DNA of 43,890 nucleotides from SIG672 sp045605765 (GTDB taxonomy: Bacteria; Bacillota; Clostridia; Oscillospirales; CAG-272), in contig JAZUQQ010000025.1 of assembly GCA_045605765.1 (NCBI GenBank), positions 1 through 43,890 on the forward strand. Direction: 5' to 3'. Shown here piece by piece: positions 24,299 through 32,704 of the stretch. The notes beneath the pieces are model-generated. The model had not been told where the DNA came from. It worked only from the letters and a program-made list of their open reading frames with translations, and ran no database searches. The position numbers and the translations under genes are program-made. The stretch's first letter is position 1. Each line of letters begins with the position of its first letter.

Positions 24299-25717
24299 AT
24301 GAAAAAATTTCTGGTATCACTTCTCTTGATAGTTGCAACATGCCTTAACGTCCTCGCTTTGGCATCTTGTAACGGAAACAAAACGCTTGGTGAATTCGTA
24401 ATTCCCGAAGGCGGATTCAACACCCAAGAAGAGATTACTGTCAAATTCTATCACACGATGGGCGAAAACCTCAGCACCGTTCTCGAAGCTTACATCGAGG
24501 AATTTGAGTCGATCTACCCCAACATCAACATTGAGCATGAGCAGGTTGGTGGCTATGATGACGTTCGTGACCAGATCAAGACTGAGATTACCGTCGGAAA
24601 TCAGCCTAATATTGCATACTGCTATCCCGACCACGTCGCTCTTTACAATCTTGCAAAAGCAGTGGTTCCGCTTGATTCGCTTATTGCAAGCGAAATTGAG
24701 GTTGTCCGCGCAGACGGCACTGCCGAAATTCTCGGACTTACTGATGCTCAGGTCGACGATTTTATCGACGGTTACTACGATGAGGGAAGACAGTTCGGTG
24801 ACGGTAAGATGTACACCCTTCCTCTTTCCAAATCTACTGAGGTTCTTTACTACAACAAGACCTTTTTCGATAAGCATAATCTTACTCCTCCCAAAACTTG
24901 GAAAGAGCTTGAAGAAGTATGTGCAAAGATAAAAGCTATTGATCCTCAGAGTACTCCTCTGGGATACGACTCGGAATCCAACTGGTTCATCAATATGTGT
25001 GAGCAGTACGGCTCGCCATATACGAGTTCTACCGGCGATCACTTTCTTTTTGACAACGACAAGAACCGTGAGTTCGTTGAAATGTTCAGAGGCTGGTATC
25101 AGAACGGTTATGTAACCACTCAGGAAATTTCGGGCGCATATACCTCCAAGATTTTTGTTAAGCTCGAAGGAAGCAAGAGCTATATGTCTATCGGTTCTTC
25201 GGCAGGTGCTACTCACCAAAGACCCGCTAAGGTTAACGGTGAATATCCCTTTGAAGTAGGAATTACCTCTATTCCTCAGATCGACACGGAAGCTCCCAAG
25301 GTGATCTCTCAGGGACCTTCGCTCTGTATCTTCAACAAGGCAAATCCTCAGGAAGTTCTCGCTTCTTGGCTCTTCGTTAAGTATCTCACTACGACCGTTG
25401 AGTTCCAGGCTGAATTCTCAATGGCTTCGGGTTATGTTCCCGTAATCGAATCGGTAGAACAGAATTCTACGTACAGCGCATGGCTTGATAAGTCAGACGG
25501 CGGCGCATTCATTCCTGCGCTTAGCGTAAAAGTATGTCTTGAACAGAAGGATGCTTACTACACCTCTCCCGCATTCAACGGATCTTCTACTGCGCGCGAT
25601 CAGGTTGGGCTTCTTATGCAGAAGTGCCTTACTGCTGCGGATGGCGGAGATGTTAAGAAGATGATCAAACAGGCATTTGAGGCAGCAATCGCAGAGTGCG
25701 AATACCACGCAGGTTAA
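24299..25717 (+). CDS. ABC importer substrate-binding lipoprotein (family 1)
   Basis: 472 aa. Signal peptide with lipobox LASC (Cys23 to Cys25 region), so the protein is lipid-anchored outside the membrane. The mature part follows the family 1 binding-protein plan: VKFYHTMGENLSTVLEAYIE, FESIYPNINIEHEQVG, LPLSKSTEVLYYNKTFFDKH, PPKTWKELEEVCAKI. I chose the ATG at 24299, with GAAAGGA upstream; the frame extends further upstream but would overlap permease 2. It lies 52 nt after permease 2 and 17 nt before the nuclease lipoprotein gene. The ligand is likely a sugar or phosphorylated polyol by family. The nuclease neighbours raise the question of a nucleic-acid breakdown product. Confidence 0.92.
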   Translation: MKKFLVSLLLIVATCLNVLALASCNGNKTLGEFVIPEGGFNTQEEITVKFYHTMGENLSTVLEAYIEEFESIYPNINIEHEQVGGYDDVRDQIKTEITVGNQPNIAYCYPDHVALYNLAKAVVPLDSLIASEIEVVRADGTAEILGLTDAQVDDFIDGYYDEGRQFGDGKMYTLPLSKSTEVLYYNKTFFDKHNLTPPKTWKELEEVCAKIKAIDPQSTPLGYDSESNWFINMCEQYGSPYTSSTGDHFLFDNDKNREFVEMFRGWYQNGYVTTQEISGAYTSKIFVKLEGSKSYMSIGSSAGATHQRPAKVNGEYPFEVGITSIPQIDTEAPKVISQGPSLCIFNKANPQEVLASWLFVKYLTTTVEFQAEFSMASGYVPVIESVEQNSTYSAWLDKSDGGAFIPALSVKVCLEQKDAYYTSPAFNGSSTARDQVGLLMQKCLTAADGGDVKKMIKQAFEAAIAECEYHAG

Positions 25718-25734
25718 TAGATTAATAGAAATAT

Positions 25735-27048
25735 ATGAAAAATAAACTCAGAACAGTAATCAGAGCGCTGACGATGATCATTATCATCGCCACCGCGCTC
25801 ACGGGTCTTATTTCTTGTGGACCCGATGAAGAAGATGCTCCCGATCATATAGATTATGCGACCTCAGTAAAGCTCGACATGAACTCCCCTTCGCTTAAAG
25901 ACGAGGTTACGGTCAAATCGTACATAGACGGCGATACTACACATTTCTATACGTCGAGCGGAGTTGTCAAGGCAAGATATCTTGCTATCAACACTCCCGA
26001 ATCAACGGGAAAAATTGAAGAATGGGGCAAATCGGCATCTAACTTCACAAGACAAAAGCTTGAAAATGCAACTTCAATTATTATCGAGTCTGAGGACGAT
26101 AAGTGGAATCTCGACTCTACGGGAGATCGTCTGCTTCTTTGGGTTTGGTATAAAAACGAGGGCGAAACCGAGTACAGAAATCTCAATATCGAGATACTGC
26201 AAAACGGACTTGCAATTGCTTCAAAGTCGGCAAATAACAAGTACGGTGAGACCTGTATGGCGGCAATATCACAGGCTAAGAGTGAAGCTCTTCACATTTA
26301 TTCGAAGGACAAAGATCCTAATTTCCCATACGGAAAGGCGACTGAGCTTACAATTAAAGAGCTTCGTACCAACATTGAAGCCTACAAGGATACTAAGGTT
26401 GCGTTCGAGGGCGTTATCTCGATGGATTTCAGTAATACTGTTTACGTTGAGGAATACGACGAGGAAAGCGGACTTTACTACGGCATGACCGTTTATTACG
26501 GCTTTAATATGCCCGGTGATGCTCTTGAAATTCTCTCTGTCGGCAACCGTGTCCGTATCGTAGGAAGCGTTCAGTACTATGAAAACGGTGGTACATATCA
26601 GGTTTCGGGCGTTCAGTATTCGGCTATGAGACCTAATGATCCCGATAATCTTCAGCTTATAAGCTCGGAAAATAAAGGAGCCTTCAAGACTACCGATGCC
26701 GATACCTTTAAAAATGGTGAGGTCGAGGTTATAGTTGGGGAAGAGAAGAAGGCCTTCCCTTATGCCCAGATGGCAATGTCCACCTCGATAGAGATGAAGG
26801 ATCTTAAAGTTAAGCGTATGTACACTACCGATAACGATGGAAATTCGGACGGTGCTATTACGCTTACCTGCGAGGTGAACGGAATTACCGTTACAGTTCG
26901 CACGTCAGTCTTATTTGATGCTCAGGGTAATATGATTACCGAGTCATATTTTAAGGACAAGACTATCGATGTAAAGGGCGTCGTTGACGCTTTCGGAGGA
27001 GAATATCAGATCAAGGTATGCTCGATCTCCGACATCACTATCCATTGA
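25735..27048 (+). CDS. Surface thermonuclease-like (SNase) lipoprotein with OB-fold C-terminus
   Basis: 437 aa. The lipobox is LISC (Cys28), so the protein is anchored outside. Residues about 55-180 match staphylococcal nuclease: YIDGDTTHFY (Asp65, Asp67), RYLAINTPES (Arg81 and Glu89, matching SNase Arg35 and Glu43) and GDRLLLWVW (Arg132, matching Arg87). The three catalytic residues are therefore present. SNase Asp40, a calcium ligand, is Asn86 here. Residues about 205-310 and 330-437 look like OB-fold beta-barrels (TKVAFEGVIS, GNRVRIVGSVQYYENGGTYQ). Likely role: cleavage of extracellular DNA or RNA. It starts only 17 nt after the binding-protein gene but has no clear ribosome site, suggesting coupling to the importer operon. 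Confidence 0.88.
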   Translation: MKNKLRTVIRALTMIIIIATALTGLISCGPDEEDAPDHIDYATSVKLDMNSPSLKDEVTVKSYIDGDTTHFYTSSGVVKARYLAINTPESTGKIEEWGKSASNFTRQKLENATSIIIESEDDKWNLDSTGDRLLLWVWYKNEGETEYRNLNIEILQNGLAIASKSANNKYGETCMAAISQAKSEALHIYSKDKDPNFPYGKATELTIKELRTNIEAYKDTKVAFEGVISMDFSNTVYVEEYDEESGLYYGMTVYYGFNMPGDALEILSVGNRVRIVGSVQYYENGGTYQVSGVQYSAMRPNDPDNLQLISSENKGAFKTTDADTFKNGEVEVIVGEEKKAFPYAQMAMSTSIEMKDLKVKRMYTTDNDGNSDGAITLTCEVNGITVTVRTSVLFDAQGNMITESYFKDKTIDVKGVVDAFGGEYQIKVCSISDITIH

Positions 27049-27095
27049 TTTAAATTTTAACATTTAAATAAAAAATAAAAAAAGGAGTGTAACTT

Positions 27096-29528
27096 ATGAA
27101 AAAGTTAATCTCAATTCTTATTCTTGCTGCTATGTGCATCACTATGTTTGCAGCGTGCAAGAAGGACGACGTAGGCCTCGCGGAAGCAGGCGAGTATCTT
27201 TTCAGTCTTTACAGTAAAGACGCGAAGGTAACTGCAGATGACTACGATGTAGTCGGAGTAGTAAAAGTAGGCGACGTTACCTACACCGTTGAATGGTCTG
27301 TAAACGTTGAAAACGGCGTAACCGTTAAGCCCAGCAGTAAGGCAGGCATGGTTACCATCGACGTTAACGAAAAAACGACCGAAGTTATCAAGTACACCCT
27401 CACAGCAACCATTAATAACGGCAAGGGCGACAGCGTAGTGAAGAACTTTGAGCGTGAAGTTCCTAAGTATGACATCACAGATTGGGACACTTACATGGCA
27501 GCAAAGGAAGGCGATACCGTCCGAGTTGAGGGTATAGTTGTTGCTATTAATTCCAAAGCGGCAGGAAACTCTAGAAACCATCTCTTCCTTATCGATGATA
27601 ACGGTAAGGGCGGGTACTATTCTTACCAGATGGATGCAGATCCTGTTGCAGACCTTGGAATCGAGGTAGGTATGACCGTTAGCGTTGCAGGTCCCTGCTC
27701 ACCCTATAACGGAATGCAGGAGATCAAGGGCGGAAAGGCCACTATCGTTGATTCTAACAAGAAGTCTTTTGAATATATCGACATCACGGATAGGTTCGTT
27801 GAAGGTGCGGATTTCAACAAGCTTGTAGCACTTCCCGTAATCATCAAGGGCGTAACCCTTGGCGCACAGGAGCTCGACGTTGCGACCAGCCAGTACCTCT
27901 TCTTTGAGCTTAACGGAGTTAAGTCTTATGTAAGAACATACGTTACCGATTTTCCCACCACTCTTACGAACGATGATAAGGCAACTATCGACGCAGATCA
28001 CCTCGCACACTTTGGTTACAAGGCTGACGTTAGCGGTATCATGATCACTTATAGCGGCACACCTTATCTCATTCCTACCAGCGTAACTCCTTTCACTAAC
28101 TATGTAGAAGTTACCAAGACTCCTGCTGAAAAGGTAGAGGCTGAAAAGGAAGCTATTAAACTCGACGCTTCTTATAGTAGCGATGCAGTAATCGATCTTC
28201 CCATCAGCGGTAAGTACTACGGAAACGACATTACCATCACTTGGGCAACCAGCGATGCAACCAACGCAGCTATAGTAGACGGCAAGCTCAATCTCATTAT
28301 TCCCGACGAGGCAGTAGAGGTTACTCTCACCGTCACCATTACCTGTGGCGAAGTTATCGACACCAAAGAAATCAAGATCAAGCTCTCCAAGGTAATTACC
28401 TCTATTAAGGAGGTTCTTGAAATCGGTAAGGGCATCACTAGCGACACTGCTGAAAAGTATCTCGTTGCAGGTGTTATCACCGAGGTAAAGAGTGATAAGT
28501 ACGGCAACGTTTATATCGTTGATGCGGCAGGCAACAGCCTCTATATCTACGGACTTTACGACGCAGAGGGTAACAGATATGACGCTATCGAAGAGGCTAA
28601 GAAGCCCGTAGTAGGCGACTATATCGTAGTTACCTCGGTGATCGCAACCTACCAGGGAACTCCTCAGCTCAAAAATGCTGTTATAAACACCGTTGTTAAG
28701 CCCACCACTATTTCGGACGCTAACACCATCGGTTCTGCTCTCACCGCTGATACCGCAGAAAAGTATCTCGTTTCGGGTACCATTACCGAGATCAAGAGTG
28801 ATAAGTACGGCAATATGTATCTTACCGATGCTGAGAACAACAAGATCTACGTTTACGGAACTTATAGCGAAAACGGAGAGATCAGATACGACGGTCTCGA
28901 GGTTAAGCCTGTTGCAGGTGACACCGTTACCGTTTACGGCGTTCTCTCGATCTATAAGAGTGAGGTTCAGCTTAAAAACGCATGGATCGTAGTTCACACT
29001 CCTGCTGCAACCGAGGATGATACTCCCGCAGGCGGCGATAGCACCGATACTCCCGCAGGCGGCGATAGCACTGATACTCCCGCAGGCGGAAATACCGAGT
29101 CTACCACCGTTCCAGTTGTAGGAAAGGGATATACTATCTCCGCTTCCAATGCAAACGGCAAACTGTATTTCAGCGGCACTGTTACCAGCGGACGTTTCGA
29201 TGCTACTCTCGATGCATCTAAGGCAGTTGCGGTTTACGTTGAAGCAGGCTCAAACGCAGGCGAATTTCTCCTTTACTTCATGAAGGATTCTGCAAAGAAC
29301 TATATTATAATGGAAGACAATTCGAAGGGCGGCAAGCTTACCACCAATAAGGCAGAGGCTTCCGTTTTCGAGTGGAATACCACTTATAACACTATGGAAG
29401 TAGCAGAAAATTCGAACGCACGTGCATTTGGCGCACAGCCCACGTCGACCTATAACAACTTCAGTTCGTACGCTATTTCTAATGGTTCAGAGTACAATTG
29501 GTGTCAGTTTACCGAAGTAGCTGCATAA
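27096..29528 (+). CDS. Large lipoprotein with tandem OB-fold-like repeats
   Basis: 810 aa. The lipobox is FAAC (Cys20 or 21). Residues about 125-225 form one OB-fold-like domain (DTVRVEGIVVAINSKAAG, VGMTVSVAGPCSPYNGMQE). Residues 435-533 and 537-633 are two clear tandem copies, each with SDTAEKYLVAGVITEVKSDK or TADTAEKYLVSGTITEIKSD at the start and a QLKNA end. Residues about 640-665 are a linker of DTPAGGDST repeats encoded by a 27-bp tandem repeat. The C-terminal 140 residues are a separate beta-rich domain. Similar OB-folds occur in the B. subtilis surface nuclease YhcR, but no nuclease motif is seen here. AAGGAG precedes the ATG. It may bind nucleic acid or another polymer at the cell surface. 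Confidence 0.8.
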   Translation: MKKLISILILAAMCITMFAACKKDDVGLAEAGEYLFSLYSKDAKVTADDYDVVGVVKVGDVTYTVEWSVNVENGVTVKPSSKAGMVTIDVNEKTTEVIKYTLTATINNGKGDSVVKNFEREVPKYDITDWDTYMAAKEGDTVRVEGIVVAINSKAAGNSRNHLFLIDDNGKGGYYSYQMDADPVADLGIEVGMTVSVAGPCSPYNGMQEIKGGKATIVDSNKKSFEYIDITDRFVEGADFNKLVALPVIIKGVTLGAQELDVATSQYLFFELNGVKSYVRTYVTDFPTTLTNDDKATIDADHLAHFGYKADVSGIMITYSGTPYLIPTSVTPFTNYVEVTKTPAEKVEAEKEAIKLDASYSSDAVIDLPISGKYYGNDITITWATSDATNAAIVDGKLNLIIPDEAVEVTLTVTITCGEVIDTKEIKIKLSKVITSIKEVLEIGKGITSDTAEKYLVAGVITEVKSDKYGNVYIVDAAGNSLYIYGLYDAEGNRYDAIEEAKKPVVGDYIVVTSVIATYQGTPQLKNAVINTVVKPTTISDANTIGSALTADTAEKYLVSGTITEIKSDKYGNMYLTDAENNKIYVYGTYSENGEIRYDGLEVKPVAGDTVTVYGVLSIYKSEVQLKNAWIVVHTPAATEDDTPAGGDSTDTPAGGDSTDTPAGGNTESTTVPVVGKGYTISASNANGKLYFSGTVTSGRFDATLDASKAVAVYVEAGSNAGEFLLYFMKDSAKNYIIMEDNSKGGKLTTNKAEASVFEWNTTYNTMEVAENSNARAFGAQPTSTYNNFSSYAISNGSEYNWCQFTEVAA
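29019..29090 (+). repeat. 27-bp tandem repeat in the lipoprotein linker
   Basis: Two full units (29019-29045 and 29046-29072) and a partial third (29073-29090) start GATACTCCCGCAGGCGG and encode DTPAGGDST. The units are almost identical at the DNA level, so copy number may vary between strains. Confidence 0.9.
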
Positions 29529-29549
29529 GTTAATTTAAATTAAAAAGCA

Positions 29550-29584
29550 AGGGATATTGCACTAAATGTGCAATATCCCTTTTG
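29550..29584 (+). terminator. Terminator after the OB-fold lipoprotein gene
   Basis: AGGGATATTGCAC (29550-29562) pairs perfectly with GTGCAATATCCCT (29568-29580) around TAAAT, followed by TTT. It separates the importer-nuclease operon from the barnase-like unit. Confidence 0.9.
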
Positions 29585-29595
29585 ATATATGTGTC

Positions 29596-29624
29596 TTGAC
29601 AAAAGTCGAAAATTTTGCTAAAAT
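29596..29624 (+). promoter_or_regulatory. Promoter of the barnase-like lipoprotein gene
   Basis: Perfect TTGACA (29596-29601), 17-bp spacer and TAAAAT (29619-29624). The start codon is only about 33 bp beyond. Confidence 0.75.
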
Positions 29625-29656
29625 TACATACAAATAATATGTTCAAAGGTGCTTTT

Positions 29657-30841
29657 ATGAACGGAAAATTTCGTGTTTTTGTGGCCTCGGTGATCCTTGT
29701 CGTGGCGCTCGTGTTTGTAGCGGGCTGTCAAAGTGATACGCTAAGCTCGCTTGAAATAGAAAACGACAGAATAACCTTGGAGGTCGGCTCGACCTATCAG
29801 CTTAAAACAAACGCGCCCGATTCCTTGAAGGACTCGCTTGTATGGACTGCATCTAACTCATCGGTAAGCGTTGACGAAAACGGTCTTGTCACCGCGCTGA
29901 ACACGGGTAAAGCAGCGGTTACGGTAGAACACAAGACCGTAAAGGATACTGCGCTTGTCACCGTCGTAGAACCCGACGACTCGAAAATGGACGAATCGGA
30001 AAAAGAAGAGTTTTACGGAGATTACGAGCCTGCAAGCAGTTATGAGGAAGCCGTCGAGCGATCGAAGCTCGGTATTATATCGGGCTCGATCACCGTTCCC
30101 GATCAGGAGCCGCAGATCGCAAAGTATCAACCAAAAAAGGGGAATTCACTCATAAGAAATAACGAGCCGTATTTTGCCGACGAAAATACATATATCGTCG
30201 TAAACGCGTGCGGAGTCGAGGTTTTCAGAGTTTATCGCGGAGGCGGATATATCACTCTTGAAGAGGTAGCGGCTTATGTTTACGCCTTTGGAAACGTGCC
30301 TGCGAATTATATTTCGAGCAAGAATGGAAGCCCGACAAACAGTATATGGGGTGAGTATCTTCGTCTTAATAATTCAAAGTTCAGCGGAAATACTTCGAAA
30401 TATCCGTACGAGCCCGAGCTTCCTAATATAAGCGGCTGCGGCGGTGATCTTAAATATTACGAAATTGATATTGGCACTACCGGCACGGACTGCGATCCGG
30501 GGTATAGCATTACCGTTTATAACAACGGACATAAAATAACTCGCGGCGCAGCGCGCATAGTTTATACAAGATTTGATAAAAACGGCGATAAGATAATCGA
30601 TCCTAACGAAAAGTATCTTTTTTACACATATAATCACTATAACGATTTTCAGGAATATCTGAATTACTACGGTGGTTGGGGAGAAATGTTCGGAAATATA
30701 ACGGGTGGCGGAAAGCTTTCGAGTAAATCGGATTATAATCCCACGCCGTACGTTCCGAGCGTGCTTGCATCGCTTAAAACCGAGAATACAATGATTGTGA
30801 TTTATTACTACGATCCGCATAAGCACATTCTTTTCGCTTAA
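29657..30841 (+). CDS. Barnase-like ribonuclease lipoprotein with Ig-like domain
   Basis: 394 aa. The lipobox is VAGC. Residues about 33-105 form a Big_2-type Ig-like domain (ITLEVGSTYQLKTN, VDENGLVTALNTGKAAVTVE). Residues about 190-335 follow barnase: EEVAAYVYAFGNVPANYIS (barnase VADYLQTYHKLPDNYIT), YYEIDIG (Glu269, matching Glu73), ARIVY (Arg300, matching Arg87) and YNHYNDFQEY (His327, matching His102). The catalytic Glu, Arg and His are thus all present. Between the last two strands lies a canonical EF-hand loop, DKNGDKIIDPNE (307-318). The C-terminus extends about 55 residues beyond barnase. The ATG at 29657 has AAAGGTG before it; longer in-frame starts overlap the promoter. No barstar-like gene is adjacent. 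Confidence 0.82.
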   Translation: MNGKFRVFVASVILVVALVFVAGCQSDTLSSLEIENDRITLEVGSTYQLKTNAPDSLKDSLVWTASNSSVSVDENGLVTALNTGKAAVTVEHKTVKDTALVTVVEPDDSKMDESEKEEFYGDYEPASSYEEAVERSKLGIISGSITVPDQEPQIAKYQPKKGNSLIRNNEPYFADENTYIVVNACGVEVFRVYRGGGYITLEEVAAYVYAFGNVPANYISSKNGSPTNSIWGEYLRLNNSKFSGNTSKYPYEPELPNISGCGGDLKYYEIDIGTTGTDCDPGYSITVYNNGHKITRGAARIVYTRFDKNGDKIIDPNEKYLFYTYNHYNDFQEYLNYYGGWGEMFGNITGGGKLSSKSDYNPTPYVPSVLASLKTENTMIVIYYYDPHKHILFA

Positions 30842-30855
30842 GAAAGGGAAAAATT

Positions 30856-31275
30856 ATGACTAAAACAGTTCGTCTTGTTTTAATAATTCTTCTTACTTCT
30901 ATTGCCCCGCCATCTTTTTCTTCTTGCTCTGATATAGAAATAAAGGAGATAACGCCCGAACAGGTCACTCTGGCATACGAGGAGGCAGGCTACGAGGTCT
31001 GGTGCTCTGAGGAGAACGGTGATCCCGCAGAGGGTGAGAAGAGATATACCGTTAAGGCAACGCATGAAAACGGCGATTATATTTTCTTTCATTTTTTCGA
31101 TAGCGTTGAGAACGCCGAGGCATACGCCGACACACGAGAGTATAACGTATTTGTCTGGCTATTCTCTGCAATATACGGAGATCCCTCTTGGCTTAACATC
31201 GAAACCTACGGAAATATCGAGATAGAATATGATAACAAGGATCTTTACGAGCCGTTCGAGGAGCTTATAAAGTGA
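30856..31275 (+). CDS. Small lipoprotein of unknown function
   Basis: 139 aa. The signal peptide ends in SFSSC, a plausible lipobox. The mature domain of about 115 residues is acidic, mixed alpha/beta, with an internal Cys (VWCSEE) and a C-terminal EYDNKDLYEPFEELIK. I do not recognise the family. AAAGGG precedes the ATG, 14 nt after the barnase-like gene, so the two are co-transcribed. Its position would suit an RNase inhibitor, but its signal peptide and sequence do not resemble barstar. Its stop overlaps the GTG of the next, broken frame (GTGA). Confidence 0.7.
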   Translation: MTKTVRLVLIILLTSIAPPSFSSCSDIEIKEITPEQVTLAYEEAGYEVWCSEENGDPAEGEKRYTVKATHENGDYIFFHFFDSVENAEAYADTREYNVFVWLFSAIYGDPSWLNIETYGNIEIEYDNKDLYEPFEELIK

Positions 31276-31403
31276 GAGCTTTACTGCAAATTTCAGGCTG
31301 TTCCTTCTTTGATTGTGAGGTCGTAGTAAACGATTTTGAGGGAACTAAAAACTATTTTATGAATCTGACAGAAGCAGAGCAGGAAAGCCCTCGGTATCTC
31401 TAA
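31272..31403 (+). pseudogene. 5' fragment of a reading frame broken by a stop codon
   Basis: The GTG at 31272 overlaps the upstream stop as GTGA. The frame runs 43 codons (ending ESPRYL) to TAA at 31401-31403, then continues in the same frame through 31410-31952. Restoring the stop to one sense codon (for example CAA) would give one protein of about 226 aa. Either a nonsense mutation or a base-call error is possible. Confidence 0.6.
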
Positions 31404-31409
31404 ATAGAT

Positions 31410-31952
31410 GTGTACGATGGAAATTTTGAACTGACCGTCATACCGAAAATAACCGATTACAGAGCCACTTTCGAAAATATGTGCAGTTCGGATTGGAAAA
31501 GTAAACTCGCAAACAAACTTGGCTCCGCGCTCCTTTCTATTGTCAAAAATACGATTCTTTGTGTGGGGTGCAAATATAGAGTATCCGACCTTTGCGATAA
31601 TGATATTATCACATTAAACGAGCAGGAGTATATCCTTGGCACTTTCGATAAGTTAGACTTCTTTGATCTTATTCCTGTGTCATATGTGTTTTTTGAAGCA
31701 TCTTCTGCCGGAAAACGCTATGAGTTTTCAGATGTTTTTCCGATAAACAGAAAAGACGTTATTATCGGCGCGAGAAAAATTGCACTGATAGACTTTGGGC
31801 TTAGCCTGATCTTTACCTATCCCATTCAAGTTGGTAGGATAAAAAGACTTACGTCTGATAAAAAGGTGAAAAAAGAACTGATAAAATTCAGTAAAATGGA
31901 CGATCAACAAAGACAAAAGATACTTGATAAAAATAAAGAGTTTATGTCATAA
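31410..31952 (+). CDS. Hypothetical protein, 3' part of the interrupted frame
   Basis: 180 aa from a GTG at 31410, with no ribosome site visible, so it is probably the downstream part of the frame that begins at 31272. The sequence has no signal peptide. It contains a Cys pair (CVGCKYRVSDLC), a hydrophobic segment near residues 125-145 (ALIDFGLSLIFTYPIQVG) and a basic C-terminal tail. No family is recognised. It is the last plus-strand gene before the convergent terminator. Confidence 0.55.
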   Translation: MYDGNFELTVIPKITDYRATFENMCSSDWKSKLANKLGSALLSIVKNTILCVGCKYRVSDLCDNDIITLNEQEYILGTFDKLDFFDLIPVSYVFFEASSAGKRYEFSDVFPINRKDVIIGARKIALIDFGLSLIFTYPIQVGRIKRLTSDKKVKKELIKFSKMDDQQRQKILDKNKEFMS

Positions 31953-31989
31953 AAAATCCCGACGGAATTTAGCTCCGTCGGGATTTTTT
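31951..31989. terminator. Bidirectional terminator shared with surE
   Basis: AAAAAATCCCGACGGA (31951-31966) pairs perfectly with TCCGTCGGGATTTTTT (31974-31989), with a T-run on both strands. It ends the barnase unit from the left and the salvage operon from the right, overlapping the last bases of both genes. Confidence 0.9.
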
Positions 31990-32704
31990 ATATATTTTTC
32001 AACTTTTCATATGCCGTAAAATCGGTTCTCGACACAACAAGCGGAGTTACCGAAATATATCCGGCGCGCATAGCGTCGATGTCTTTGTCGAGATCGGGCT
32101 TTTCGCTCGGTACAGGCTCGCCCTCCTGAATGTACATATCGCCGTTTCGATGAACGAATCTGTCAGAGAAATATATGCCGCCCTGACGGGTGATCTTTAT
32201 CCCTCGCACTTCAAGCGGAATATTTATGTTGTAAAGATCTCCGCATTCGAGTAGATTGTTTTCGCAGATGAAATCGTATATATAGTCGAGATTTGCATAT
32301 GCCGTTTCAAATGTCGGGGTGTCGGTCGATATTGCAATACCCTTGATACCGACTCTCGCACCCTCGTATATCGCGCCGATCGTGCCCGAATATACGATGT
32401 CGTCGCCGAGGTTGTATCCGTGGTTTATTCCGGACAGAATAAGGTCGAAGCTCTCATTAAGTCCTGCCGTTGCAAAGCGAACGCAGTCTGCGGGGGTAGA
32501 ATCCACGAAGTAAGCTCTGATGCTCGGATCGAGATCTATTTTTTTGATCTCGATTTCCGAACAAAAATCAATAGACTGGCTTTTGCCACTCTGCTCGGAT
32601 TTCGGAGCGATAAGTGTGACCTCGCCTAGCTTTGTTGCCCATTTAGCAAGATGTAAAATTGAGTCAGAGCGGTATCCGTCGTCGTTGGTTATAAGTATTT
32701 TCAT
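31988..32704 (-). CDS. surE: 5'/3'-nucleotidase SurE
   Basis: 238 aa metal-dependent phosphatase that removes phosphate from nucleoside 5'- and 3'-monophosphates and short oligonucleotides. The N-terminal MKILITNDDGYRSDSI carries the metal-binding Asp pair; LSGINHGYNLGDDIVYSGTI is the second conserved motif, with GIKGIAIS following. Length fits the family. The ATG overlaps the stop of the upstream DHH gene (ATGA). It is the last gene of the ten-gene salvage operon. In this context it supplies nucleosides to Pdp, DeoD and Udk. Confidence 0.94.
   Translation of the reverse strand: MKILITNDDGYRSDSILHLAKWATKLGEVTLIAPKSEQSGKSQSIDFCSEIEIKKIDLDPSIRAYFVDSTPADCVRFATAGLNESFDLILSGINHGYNLGDDIVYSGTIGAIYEGARVGIKGIAISTDTPTFETAYANLDYIYDFICENNLLECGDLYNINIPLEVRGIKITRQGGIYFSDRFVHRNGDMYIQEGEPVPSEKPDLDKDIDAMRAGYISVTPLVVSRTDFTAYEKLKNI

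Noticed and set aside
27699..28997. 432-codon minus-strand frame opposite the OB-fold lipoprotein
   Set aside because: The plus strand has a lipoprotein signal, ribosome site and repeated domains; the minus frame has none of these.
30856..31275. Barstar-like inhibitor next to the barnase-like gene
   Set aside because: The product has a lipoprotein signal, is longer than barstar and lacks its recognisable helices; it would be on the wrong side of the membrane.
31401..31403. Programmed readthrough or recoding of TAA
   Set aside because: TAA is not a known selenocysteine or pyrrolysine codon, and no stimulatory structure is visible; mutation or base error is simpler.
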